Of a DNA stretch of 64,000 nucleotides, positions 23,701 through 34,127 are shown one piece after another. The notes under the pieces were generated by a model. The model saw nothing but the letters and a program-made list of their open reading frames with translations, was not told where the DNA came from and searched no databases. Source of the stretch: Tetracentron sinense (taxonomy: Eukaryota; Streptophyta; Magnoliopsida; Trochodendrales; Trochodendraceae); assembly GCA_015143295.1 (NCBI GenBank), contig CM026557.1:21051760-21115759 (forward strand), read 5' to 3'. The translations under genes were made by a program, and so were the position numbers. Each line of letters begins with the position of its first letter. The first letter of the stretch is position 1.

Positions 23701-23875
23701 GTGGGTACTAGCGTGCAAGCCCGGCTGGCGACACTGAGTGAGCGGTTGGGGTATGGAGACCTCCCTATGCACCGTACCCTCTAAGGAACTATTGCTAATC
23801 CATTTAAGCACTAGGAAGTAGCAAGCATAGAAAAAAAATGTTTAATATGGCAAGTGTTTAATGCCAGAACTAGTA
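20709..23875 (+). mobile_element. Copia-derived element X, copy X2 (fossil)
   Basis: Same parts and order as X1: leader, gag (from about 21230), a glycine/arginine repeat segment (about 21863-22160), a CCHC knuckle (CGIVGHDRDHC near 22200), a pre-integrase domain (DLTTRKIAGRGVKRGGLYYL near 22770), an integrase core (near 23150), then the shared non-copia tail ending CCAGAACTAGTA. It keeps more of the pre-integrase segment than X1. It lacks reverse transcriptase and RNase H. Broken, but less so than X1. It shares about 25 bp upstream of the leader (CTATTTC.CGATAATAAAA) with X1. Confidence 0.8.
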
Positions 23876-23887
23876 CCTGAACTCTGA

Positions 23888-24170
23888 ATGGGACAGCAAT
23901 GCGCAGCCCAAGAGACGAAGGGGGAAAGGGGAGGGAGGCAAAAGAAGGAAAAAGAAAGAACGAGCAGGATACGGAGAGAGAGGAAAGGGGGGGCGGGAAG
24001 CATAAGCGCCCGGCGATATCCGCCCTGCAGCGGAAGAGTTTGGCTGAAGGAAAACACAGGGGATGGCAAGGCCGCAATGGCAAGGGCCAAAGGCAGGGGG
24101 CAGGACAGGGGGGGCGGACGCAGCGAGAATCCGCGCTCTAGAGAGGGGGATCGGGCATAATTTTCTAACC
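23888..24170 (+). repeat. GC-rich, strongly purine-biased block
   Basis: The plus strand is dominated by A and G (GGGGAAAGGGGAGGGAGG, AGAGAGAGGAAAGG and similar), with GC content well above its surroundings. Several overlapping frames of 80-135 codons open on both strands simply because of this bias, and none has a recognisable domain. It starts within 15 bp of the end of X2 and has no mirrored copy. Confidence 0.6.
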
Positions 24171-24670
24171 AATGAGCAATCAAAGGTTCACTGGGTTGTT
24201 CGTGTCCTAGAAATGAATAGACTTGGCAAATAAATATAAATAAGAACAAACTTTTTGAATTTTATGTTCGACACCCTGCCCCTCCTGATTCTCTGGATAA
24301 GTCCATGTTTCTATTACTTAGCCATGTTAAATAACTGACCCTGCCCCTCTATTTACGATGGTGAGCTGTGCCCCTCGAGATCGTAATTGTGTTGACGTGG
24401 GGAGAGTTCAATACCATCCCCCGGATGAATATGTGTTCCTTTAACCCTATTACCATGTTTAAGATTTCTCCACCCTTAGGGTTCACATCTTAACAATTGC
24501 TAGAGAAAAATAAATAAAACACCCTACCCCCCTCGCCCTTTACAAGTTTTGTAGGAATCATACAAAACCATGACAATCGTAAAGCAAATGTTATCGGCCA
24601 CATGTGGCCTAATTGACCTGAACCCCATGTGCCTTAGGCCTCATGAAGTCCATGCGAAAAACCTTTTATT
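24171..24670. other. Intergenic stretch, nothing recognised
   Basis: Pyrimidine-rich words such as CCTGCCCCTC recur near 24275 and 24340. No coding frame, structural RNA or element end was seen. Confidence 0.4.
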
Positions 24671-25395
24671 AGGGGTTTTACCCAAATAAGCTCTAACGTT
24701 TCCAACCTTACAAAAGCTCTGACATTTCAATATACTTTTTCAAGCGTGCATGTTGCTCTTCTCGCACTCCGGTGCTAGACTCAGTTAGATGTACCCAAAT
24801 GCTCTTTTTTTCACCTCTCTCTTCCACAGTTCACTTTAGGAAGGAAGAACATTTTTGGGGAAGAACAACTTACGTCTTCATGTTCGTTTGAAAATCCTGT
24901 CACTACTATCCTAACTTGTTCAACTCGTTCATTCGGTATTGGTAAGGATTAATTCTCTCTTCCTTAGTAAGATTTCTTAATTTTCTTAAGGGTTTTGATC
25001 CCTTCAACATCTTCTTTAATTTTTTGTTATTTTTGTTGTTTTTGGGTATTTTGGCTGTATAGGTTTGTTAGATTTCATATCTGATATCTACTTTAATTCA
25101 ATTAATTTTGGCAGCAGAAAAATTATGTGAAGAATTTTGTCTCCACATCCAAAGAGATGCCTTCGAGAAGGAATTGCTGCATTCGAGGATTTAGGAATTG
25201 TAAATTTGTACATGATTTTTGAAGATGTTGTGCAAATTGAAATTGTATGAAATGTTATATAAATTTGAAAACTCTTTTATTTATAAAGTGTTACTTGTGT
25301 TTTTAGATTTTTAGATTTTGTTCGTGTGTGCCTCAATCATTCATAAATAAGTCCAAATTGTTCAAATAATGCAGATCGCCTCATATAAAATCGAT
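24671..25395 (+). repeat. Left terminal inverted repeat of the foldback element
   Basis: Pairs with 26240-26718 (inner part) and 33838-34127 (outer part). Landmarks in order: AAATAAGCTC, CGTCTTCATGTTCGTTTG, CTTGTTCAACTCG, ATAGGTTTGTTAGATTTC, GCATTCGAGGAT, AAATTTGAAAACTCTTT and GTGTGCCTCAA. Each recurs in reverse complement in the right arm with small changes. Confidence 0.75.
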
Positions 25396-26240
25396 GACAA
25401 AATATTGGTTTTGTGTTCAAACTTGTCTACTATATTAGTGTTTCGATCGGGTCGGAGATCGTCATTGCTAAGAAATCGATCGTGATCATCAAGAACGATC
25501 GGTTCGCTATATCTCATTGATTGTGAAACATAAACCATACACTTTTCTTTTTAATCGAGCATTCAAAAGCGATCGGTACTAGGATATCGACTCCTCAATC
25601 TACAACCGTTAATCGTCCAAGATTTAGCTATTGTGAACATAGAGCCACACAAATTTTTTGTTTAATCGCTCATTTGTATGATCGATCGGTAATATGAGAT
25701 CGATCAATCATACAAACGATCGATCACTAATATATTAACAATTGTGAACATAGAACCCAAAATTTCTATCCGTGTCGATCATTCCTATAATGATTGTTAT
25801 ATAAATCGATCTATCATACAAGAATCCGATCACTAATATATAGCGATTGTGAACGTAACCAAATTTTTAGTCTTATCGTCGTTTATAAGATAATCGTAAT
25901 ATGGATTGATCGCTCATAGACAATGATCGTCACTAATATATTAGTCCATTGTGAACATAGAATCACACAAATTTTATATCTTATCGATTGTTTATATCAT
26001 CGATCGATCGTATGATTGATCAGTCGATAATATGAGATCGATTAATCATACAAATGATCAACTAAACAGAAAATTTGTGTGGTTCTATGTTCACAATCGC
26101 TAATATATTAGTGATTGATCGTTTCTATGATCGATCAATCGAGCTCTATTAGCGATTGATCAATATTAGAATGATCGATCGCTAATAATTAGTGATTTTG
26201 AACACAACCATATAATTTTATGTCTTATCAATCTTACATT
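25395..26240. repeat. Imperfect tandem repeats of about 105-115 bp inside the foldback element
   Basis: The phrase ATTGTGAACATAGAACC and variants recur at about 25519, 25630, 25741, 25845, 25948 and 26193. One copy is inverted at 26081-26098. Each unit carries one or more GATCGATC-type palindromes and CACTAATATATTAG. This fills the whole space between the two terminal repeats. Confidence 0.75.
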
Positions 26241-26718
26241 ATTTGGGAGTGATCTGACATTACATTTGAACGATTTGACATTATATGAGCGATTTGAGGC
26301 ACACAAATAGTTCTAAGAATCTAAAACACAAGTTAATTCATAAATGAAAGAGTTTTCAAATTTATATATTATCTCATACAATTTCACATTTGTACATCTT
26401 CAATCATCATTAAAATTCCTAATCCTTGAATGCTGCAACTACATCCTCGAATGCGTCGTTTTTCTTTTTGTTTTAGAGGCAACATTCTTCACATACATTT
26501 TTGAAGCTACAAAAATTAATTAACTAAAGATAGATGGTCTGAACAAGAAATCTAACAAAACCTATACATGAAAAATATCTTAAAACAATAAAATAACAAA
26601 AATAAAGAAAATATTGGAATGAATTTCAGAAAACCCTATTGAAATTTGAGAAAAATATTACAAAGGAAGAAGAATTATCATTAACCTCTATACCAAATGA
26701 ATTCGAGTTGAACAAGGA
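26240..26718 (-). repeat. Right terminal inverted repeat, inner part
   Basis: Reverse complement of about 24915-25395. The match stops at GAGTTGAACAAG, where an LTR-like insertion begins. It resumes at 33838. Confidence 0.72.
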
Positions 26719-26720
26719 AG

Positions 26721-28490
26721 TGTGTAGAGACCCAAATTTATCATCATGCCATTATCGTAAATAATAAGGGTAAATTGTCAAATTAAATATGTGTCGTTTG
26801 TTTTATGTTAATTAAACATTTATGAGTATTTAAAAAGTATAAATGACTAAACCATTGGAAAAAATGTGAAAAATGAGAAAATAGAGGGGACCGTTTCGAA
26901 CGATCCCCAGACCGTTCAACGGTGTCAGTAAGATGGTGCAGTGGAATTCTCAAATGCTCAACCGCGAACGGACCCCAAACAGTTCAAACGATGCAGAGAA
27001 AAAATCACATAACAGAGGAATAATAGGCATAACTGTTCGAACGAACCCAAATGTTCGAACGATGCCTCAACCGTTCGAATGATCCTTAGACCGTTCAAAT
27101 GGTTATGCTCCAGTAAAGTTAGGAAAATACCCTAAGTTGCGGGATTTTCAGGTTTTGACATCCCCTAGCACTATAAATAGACCACTATTCGAGAGTTTTA
27201 GGATTCTAAACCTAATTTGGAGACAAAAGAAAGAAAACCTAGGGGTTCCTAAGAGAGTTTTTGCTTGTGGAGGAGGAGAAGCATGAAGATCATCCCAAAA
27301 GCCTTTATCAAGTAATTTGGATCGTAGGGAGCCGATCCCAAAGGTCGATATACCGTCTAACCTAAATCTATTATAGTTTTTGCATGATTAAGTAAAGATT
27401 ATTATATGTTTTTCATGATTATGGGTTGATTGGGATTTTGGAACATGAAATGGGGTTTGACATGTGTTATTTTGGTGCTATGAGTATGATTTGGGTATTA
27501 TGGGGATTATTTGATGTTTAACTCTACTAATGTGTGAAATGGAGGATGAGAAAATTATGATGGATGTGTTTGGATGAATGTTTATAGTTTTTGAATGAAT
27601 GTAAAGGGAGAATGGTTTTATATGATGGAGGAAGGGTGTTTTACTAATAAATGGTGATTGAATAGGTTAATAGGAATGAATTGTGATGAAAAATGCTTAT
27701 AATTATGTTATGTAAATTGTGAAATTATGATAAAGTATTATTTATTATTGTCATGATAAATTATGCCCTAAGCATCTTATGGTGAACGATATTCGGGTAG
27801 GCCAAAACTTAGAGGAAAGTTATCCAGATGGGGAATTCTCTAACCTTGTAGAATGTGAGGCTTTGGTGGAGTTTCTGTGGGCATGATACAAGAACAAGTA
27901 TTCGTCCGCACATGGACATGGCTATAAGAGCAAGTATTCACCCGCACATGGGCATGCATATACAAGAATATGCACCATGTAAGATCAAGTATAAGAGTCT
28001 CACAAGTACACGAGTCAAGGTGATGATATATTATACTCACATGTTTTCCACACTTTGATTATGTAAATACGCTATGAAAATTATATTGATTATGTACATG
28101 TGATGTTATGTTGTTAGTTAAACTTGATATATACTGAGCACTTTCGTGCTCAGCTAAAATGTTATTGTCGGTAGGTTTGAGGTCGGAGCGAGCTGCGGAG
28201 CCTTGGATTGAGGAGGAGTACTTGGAAGAGGAAGAAGAAGGTGATCTCCCCGAGGAGAGAGTTAGGGATTTGGATCGCTTTCCCTATTACTAGATACTTT
28301 GTTTCATTTTAAAGGGTTTTAATAGAAACTTGTTATACTTAAGACATAATGATGTTGCTTAGGTATACACTTTATTTGAGATCAGGCTATTGATCAATGG
28401 TGAGTTTAAGTTTGACTTGGTCACAGAATTATGTAGGATGATTATCTCTTATTATCGAAATTTTATTATCGTCATTTTTGTAGGCTCTCA
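26721..28490 (+). mobile_element. LTR-like block, probably a solo LTR (fossil)
   Basis: Starts TGTGTAGAGACCCAAATT where the terminal inverted repeat is broken. It contains a promoter-like region with a TTCGAA motif cluster, a TATAAATA box at 27172-27179 followed by a leader-like stretch, a perfect 8-bp stem hairpin CTGAGCAC/GTGCTCAG at 28134-28153, and an acidic-codon-like GAGGAGGAG stretch near 28215. It ends about GTAGGCTCTCA. No primer site or coding domain was found. Flanking duplications are not clear, so the ends are approximate. Confidence 0.45.
26889..27105. repeat. Cluster of TTCGAACG-type motifs in the LTR-like promoter
   Basis: CCGTTTCGAACGATCC, CCGTTCAACGG, TGTTCGAACGA, ATGTTCGAACGATGCC, CCGTTCGAATGATCC and related variants occur about eight to ten times in some 220 bp. 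They lie just upstream of the TATA box at 27172. The core is palindromic (TTCGAA). Confidence 0.65.
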
Positions 28491-29382
28491 TTTTAGTATA
28501 TTCTACGATATGTTAGTTGGTTCCACTTAGCACCTCCCATAGCCCACGGTTTGAGCTTCAAGTAGATCCCATGTGTCAACTTACATGTCTCTCTCTCCTT
28601 TTAAGCCTCATCTTAATTACTTATTAAGTCTTCATTTCTTTCCTCTTAAATTTTTTTAAGCCTCTCTCTCTCTCACGTTTTCCTCTCCCATTCCCTCAAT
28701 AGTTAATGGGAACGATTTTCTCTCCCTCAATAGTTATCTCATAAATGAAATTGTTTAGTTGGGAATCAAACAAGTTCTATCCTTCATAGCTATCTCTTAA
28801 ATGAAACGTTGGATCATGATAGATTTAAGGATATACGTGTCTTTATATTATTGATTATGGTTTTTAGGAAGAGGAGTGGATGACAGTACTTACGAATGAG
28901 TGAGGAGCGTAGATGGTAGTTTATTATTAATTATGACATTTTTAGTATTTAAAACATATGACTTTTTATTTTAGAATTTAAGGAATTAATATGGAGAACA
29001 GACACTCCATCTCTATGGTTTATTAGCGATATCCTCCTAAGTGATATGTTCTAAAATATAAACTGGTATTTTGAAGAAGTTCCATCCATCAGAGAGAATA
29101 TCTACATTTGAAGCAAACCCGTTGGAAAGCCATTCCGCAAATATAAGACCAGTGCCTGGAGAGATATCCAAAGCTTTAAGGGAGTAACTACCGTCTCCAC
29201 AAGTATTATCGAACTTGGCATTCCTTTAACCACAGAACATGGATTCCATCACGTGATTTTGTTTATATTCTATTTGTTTGCTTTCTAAATGTTTTTCTTT
29301 TCTAAATTTTGTATTAGCATTCACGAATAGCTGGAAGCTTTTTTTTTTGTTTTCTTTGTTTGTTTATGATTCCTTTCCTTAT
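28491..29382. other. Inserted non-coding stretch with an unrecognised coding-like relic
   Basis: Mostly AT- and CT-rich. On the minus strand, about 29055-29240 is an open frame of about 60 codons with gene-like composition. It includes NTCGDGSYSLKALDISPG, IFAEWLSNGF and VDILSDGWNFF. I do not recognise the family. It could be an exon fragment carried by a mobile element. There is no start codon in place, and a stop lies just upstream. Confidence 0.3.
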
Positions 29383-32306
29383 CGTGAACACGGGTTTCGG
29401 GGAAACCCTAATTAAATCTCACGAGGGGTTTAGAGTCGCCACCTATTCATTCAGAAGAGATAAGTCCCCCGGGAATTGGATAAGGACTTTGGTCTCCGAT
29501 TAGAGATTAGGGTAAGAGGTTCGGTTAAGTCCGGGGAAGGGGTTAGGCACCCCGGCACTTCCACTTTTCAGTGGTTCCCTACTTGCTAGGTTTAAGCCAA
29601 ATTAAAGATCAATTGTTAATTAAATGCCTAAGTGTTCAAAATAATACTAACCGTAAGAAAGAAAAGCTAACTAGAGTCGAATCTGGGTTAGGTTGCATAT
29701 GTACTCACATTGGGGTGAGATCAGACTGAATGTAGTTCTAGCATGTGAGCCCGTGCTAAGGCTAGGGGGTGTGTGCGTGCACCAAGTGGCTAATGGGCCT
29801 AATCCAGTAGATTTGGTTTACTTGACCGGGGTTAGTCAAAGTGCAAGTTTGGACCAGATAGGCCAAGGGGTAGTCTAGTAGACTAGGGTTTGGGCCCGGT
29901 AAGCCAAGAGAGAAGCCCGATAGGCTAAGGCAAAGTTGACCAAGGTTAGGGTTGCTAACCGGGGTTAGGTCATACTAACCATGGTTAGGATTGCTAACCA
30001 TAGTGAGAAGGTCCAGAAACTGTATTTTTGGTCTTTTTATATTTTTTAGAAATTTTTTTAGATTTTTTTTCCAGTGGTTCAGGATTGCTTAACCATGGTT
30101 AAGGGGTAGATCATCATGGTTAAAGCTGCTAACCAGGGTTAAATAACTGAAACAAACCATTTTTGGGCACCTCAGAATATTTCTGATTTTCTGAGTATTT
30201 TTTCAGAATTTTGTGGGTTAATAGCTTCTTAACCATGGTTAAAAGTTAACCAAAGGTAGATTTTGACCATGGTTAAAGGTCCTAACCAAGGTAAAAATGA
30301 TCACAGAGGATCATTCTGAAATCCTAGGAATATTTCTGATTTTTTTATTATTTTTTCAGAATTTTGTGGGTTAATGGGTGTTTAACCATGGTTAAATGTT
30401 AACCAAATATGGATTTAACCATGGTTAAGGGTCTGGTCAGGTCAAAATTGTGCCCAAAGAGCATGGCAGGGCCTAGACTGGCCTCCAACCTGGTCTAGGC
30501 TCTGTGCAAAGCCCATTAAAATAGAAAATCAGAAATTGAGGTAATGAGATTACCTCAATTACAGTCTTATTTTAACTAGACTTTGCAAGAGTTTTAACTA
30601 TGGTTAGGGACTGATCCAGAGGATTATGAGACCACATGGGTATAGCCTGAAGTCCAGGGAAGACCCTGAGACTTTGCTGGGCCCAGGGGGAGGTCTGGTG
30701 TGGGCCTGACATGGGCCTAAAGGTACCCTGGTATGAAGACTATAATGGCGGTAGATAGTCTACCGCCATTAACTAACCTAAGGTTTGGGTTCATTTTAAC
30801 CAGGGTTAAGGTCATGGTTAAGGTCTGGGATGACCATGGGAGATATCCAAGGGTCTGAGATTCACAGACATGGCCCTGGACTGGACCAAGGCCTAACCTA
30901 ACCATGGTTAAGAGGCTGCTAAAGGAAAAGGCCAATAATGGCGGTAATTATTCTACCACCATTATTGGTTTTGCCTAGAAAAATGTTTTTTCCACTGGGC
31001 TGCACCAGCTGGGTTCCAGGGGTTCCCTCGTGGCCTGAGGGATCCCCAGAACCTAGAGGGGAGGACTGCACACTAGGGGCATTGATGCCGAGTTCAAGAA
31101 GCCTCAAGGGGTTCCCCCACACCTATGAGGAAGGTGGGGGACCCCTGTCCTTGGCTGAAGCTATCGATTATGAAAAGAGAAACTGAAGGAACCCCTTGGA
31201 GTAGGACCAGGGGGCCTTACATGATATTGCAAAAGATGAAAAAAAGAGGGGGCTATACACTCTGCAGAACTCCATGGCTTGGAGTCAGTCCACTGGTGCG
31301 AGCTGGTACACGCTAGGGAAGGCTGGTGGTAGTCTAGGGACACCTGGTGAGGCCTAAGGATGCTCCTAAGGTAAAGACAGAGGCTGGGAAGGGTGGAGGT
31401 AGAGCCTCCCGAGCTTGACAAGATTCAGGTATGAGGCTTTGGATACGGTGGTGGTGTGAAGTGGTGCAGCAAGCTGAGGGAGGCTAAGACAACTCCGGGA
31501 AGGGTTTAGGGACCTAACTGAGGTTGAGGCAAGGGTCTAAGGATGATGGAGTAGGGCTGGCTAAGTACGAGCAGGGTGTCCCTATGGATTTTCGAAGTGT
31601 TTTGAACCCATGGGGTGATGGGGGATCTATAGGATGAAGGGAGGGTCTTAGGGGTGTTTAGGGCATTCCCACAGGCATGGGGGACAAGCTGGAAGTAAGC
31701 CAGGGTGGCAAGGAGGGGTTCTGTACGCGAATTTGCAGAAGTCTAAAATGGCGTTAATAGCATTACCGCCATTCCCAGCTTAGTGTAATATGGGAATGGC
31801 GGTAATACTATTACCGCCATTTAGGGTTTTTGCCAGAAATGGCTAAACCCCCACACACTTAAGCCGAAAGACACTGTAGCAAACACTGTTTAAGGAAAAT
31901 GGTGGTAATATCATTACCGCCATTCTCAGATTTTGAATTGTGGGCCCCACACCAATGGTCCCTAGGGTATTGTGGGCCCCTGTTTGGGCCCACAGAGGTT
32001 TTGAGCTTCGATTTTGGGGGGTTTTGGGCCTGAGATGGGCTTGGGTGGACCCTAGGGTTTACCTAGGGTTTAACCATGGTTTACCTAGGGTTAGTCTAGG
32101 ATTTTTTAGGGTTTCACCTAGGGTTTGGGGTTTTACTTAGGGTTCAACTAGGGTTTGGGGTTAGGGTTGTACCTAGGGTTAGTCTAGGGTTTGAGTTAGG
32201 GTTTTTCCTAGGGCTACTGGGGTTTTCCTAGGATTTAGCTGGGGATAACCATGGTTAAAAGGCTTAACCACAGTTAGAGAAATAGTGTAAAAATTGGGTG
32301 CTTACA
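29383..32306 (+). mobile_element. Solo LTR, about 2.92 kb, with 5-bp target duplication CTTAT (fossil)
   Basis: CTTAT occurs at 29378-29382 and 32307-32311, immediately outside the block. The block starts CGTGAACACGGGTTTCGG and ends GGGTGCTTACA. The early phrase GAGTCGCCACCTAT and later GGTTAGGCACCCCGG are widespread in plant Ty3/gypsy LTRs. No internal coding region or second LTR is present, so it looks like a solo LTR. It is unusually long and full of AACCATGGTTAA palindromes and TAGGGTTT words. Confidence 0.65.
30744..31924. repeat. Five copies of an AATGGCGGTAAT hairpin inside the solo LTR
   Basis: AATGGCGGTA and its complement TACCGCCATT face each other across short loops at 30744-30770, 30932-30968, 31747-31773, 31795-31821 and 31898-31924. 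The first has a perfect 12-bp stem with loop TAG. The second has a 15-bp stem with one mismatch. The last three have 3-base centres. Five independent versions of one hairpin in 1.2 kb are unlikely by chance. Confidence 0.85.
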
Positions 32307-32311
32307 CTTAT

Positions 32312-33746
32312 CATTGGCAATGTGATATTAGGGGTAATGCTCATGGTCTTTTATCAACTCACCCCATAAGACCCAGCTCCATTTGTCTCCATTCACCATG
32401 TCAAGTTTGTTAATCCTTTTTATCCTGGCTTGAGCTCTTTAGATTAACAGTGGGGTAGTATATGAGGGGAGCTTTCGATTCTTTTGTTGATTCTGTGTGA
32501 ATGTTGTATGGAATGCCGAGACGCGGTTTTATCTAGGCTTTCATATGTTCAGGTTATTCATTATTCATATTTCATCAAATTTTGCCAAGATGAAGGTAGT
32601 TCGGATGAGGGTGAAGGGTTGATGTTCGGATGAAACAAGTATATGAATAAAATTCAATCCTCAAATAGCAGAATTTAAAAAAAAATCTATTTTCTTTATT
32701 GAAAGGTTAAACACACACTCACTTTGGCCAATACACACTCACATGAGGCTAAACCCAACTCATATTTTACCAAAAAGGCCTATATCTCTTGGTGAGAAGA
32801 AGAAACCTTGGGATGTACCTTATATGGACTCAAAGTTAGCAAGAACTAACCGATTTGGGACTAAATTGGTTAAACCAACCATCCAAGTCTGGTAGTATAG
32901 CCCTTTTTTTTTTGTTGTAAGGTTAAGCATGCTCATTAAAATTACATTTTGATTTTTTATATTTTTTTATTATTAAGAATTATTTTATTACTTATCTTTA
33001 TTTTTTTTCTTTTATTTTTTTTGTGCATTGCACGGTTTCTATGTCGGTTGATGCCACGTGGCATATCTCAAATCTCTCAGTCCTCCCTTCAGGCTGATGA
33101 CATGTGTCATCTTACATGGCAATCCTATTTGATTGATCAAATGGAAAAATGTCACATCATATATTTGGTAACCGTTACTTTGTATAAATTAAATGATATG
33201 ACCACTCCTAATTTAATGATCCATACAATTAAACTATTAAAAAAAGGAATGTGAATTATGCTCTTCCGCTAAGAATTTCCTATTCTTTTGTGTTTGTATT
33301 AGAGTTTTTTATTGAATACATTATGTCTATATTAGATGAACATGAAATTTTCATATTTTATTTTAAAGTAAGTTTAATGTTCATTTAGATAATGCTGACA
33401 TTTTATTGAGTTTCTTCTTTGCTCTTTAATTGACTGTGTTGAGCTCCTGGTTGAGGATCTTGCTCAAGAAGTCCCTACCTAACCTGACGGCATTTAGATC
33501 AAATTAATTATTATTTTTATGTTCGTATTTTACTTTTTTTATCAAAAAAAATACATGTGCTCCTTTAAGTTCATATTGTTGGTGATGAATTTTTGTCACA
33601 TTTCTGTAGTAGTTTCTTATGTCTATTGTACTTTTCTAAGTAAAATTTAGTAATGGGTTTTCCTTATTTCTTGATTATTCTCTTATTGGTCTCTACTCAT
33701 GTATTATTTTGAAAATATTTTCTTATTTTCTCTTTTTTTTTATACA
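32312..33746. other. AT-rich sequence upstream of the Helitron end, no gene seen
   Basis: It contains T-rich runs and GTGCATTGCAC at 33023-33033, which resembles the stem of the Helitron hairpin at 33747. GATGCCACGTGGCA follows. It may be the body of a non-autonomous Helitron; its 5' end was not located. Confidence 0.35.
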
Positions 33747-33775
33747 CCCGTGCATTGCACGGGGCCTTTGCTAGT
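33747..33775 (+). mobile_element. Helitron 3' terminus
   Basis: CCCGTGC-ATT-GCACGGG forms a perfect 7-bp stem. It is followed by GCCTTTG, then CTAG ending at 33774 with T next. A GC-rich hairpin, a short spacer and CTRR inserted before T is the Helitron 3' end pattern. Confidence 0.65.
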
Positions 33776-33837
33776 TGTCTTATATGCTATTAAGTTAAGT
33801 GTTTAAGCAGTGTCACAGTCCAAGGTCCCATTAGGCC

Positions 33838-34127
33838 AAGGTGGGATTATGGTGCGCAATAAAGAGAGTGACCGGATTTTCAAACGAACATGAAGACGGG
33901 AGTTTTCCTCCTCCCCTCCAAAAAAAAATGGTCGTCTTCCTTCGTAGAGTAAATTGTAAGAGAGAGTGATTGTAAGAGAGAGTGAAAATAAGGGTATTTT
34001 GGTCCATTTAAGCTTCTCACACATGTGCATGGCTCACACATGCCAAAGCCTAAATTTATTTTTTTAAAAAGTCGGTGCCTATTTTAAGGGTTTAGCAAAA
34101 ATTGGAGCTTATTTTAGTAAAAACCCT
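33838..34127 (-). repeat. Right terminal inverted repeat, outer part
   Basis: Reverse complement of about 24671-24915. CAAACGAACATGAAGACG near 33881 mirrors CGTCTTCATGTTCGTTTG near 24872. The last bases, GTAAAAACCCT, form the element tip. Confidence 0.7.

Larger units (their letters stand above)
24671..34127. mobile_element. Mutator-like foldback element with long terminal inverted repeats, nested insertions
   Basis: The left end starts AGGGGTTTTACCCAAATAAG. The right end reads, on the minus strand, AGGGTTTTTACTAAAATAAG. From these tips the two arms match inward for about 0.73-0.77 kb. The right arm is split at about 26720/33838 by about 7.1 kb of later insertions. The G-rich tips and long arms fit the Mutator superfamily. 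The 9-bp flanks (CTTTTATTA and TACAAATTA) agree only in ATTA, so a target duplication is not proven. No transposase was seen. Confidence 0.65.

Noticed and set aside
12688-23875. X1 and X2 as the two ends of one element
   Set aside because: Each has the full set of parts in the same direction, and 5 kb with a MADS copy and other elements lies between them.
23811-24249. Several overlapping frames of 80-135 codons
   Set aside because: Frames open on both strands of a purine-biased GC-rich block; this is a composition effect, not genes.
26721-33837. A single 7-kb LTR retrotransposon filling the gap in the foldback arm
   Set aside because: No matching second LTR, primer site or coding domain was found. 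The gap holds several unrelated insertions instead.
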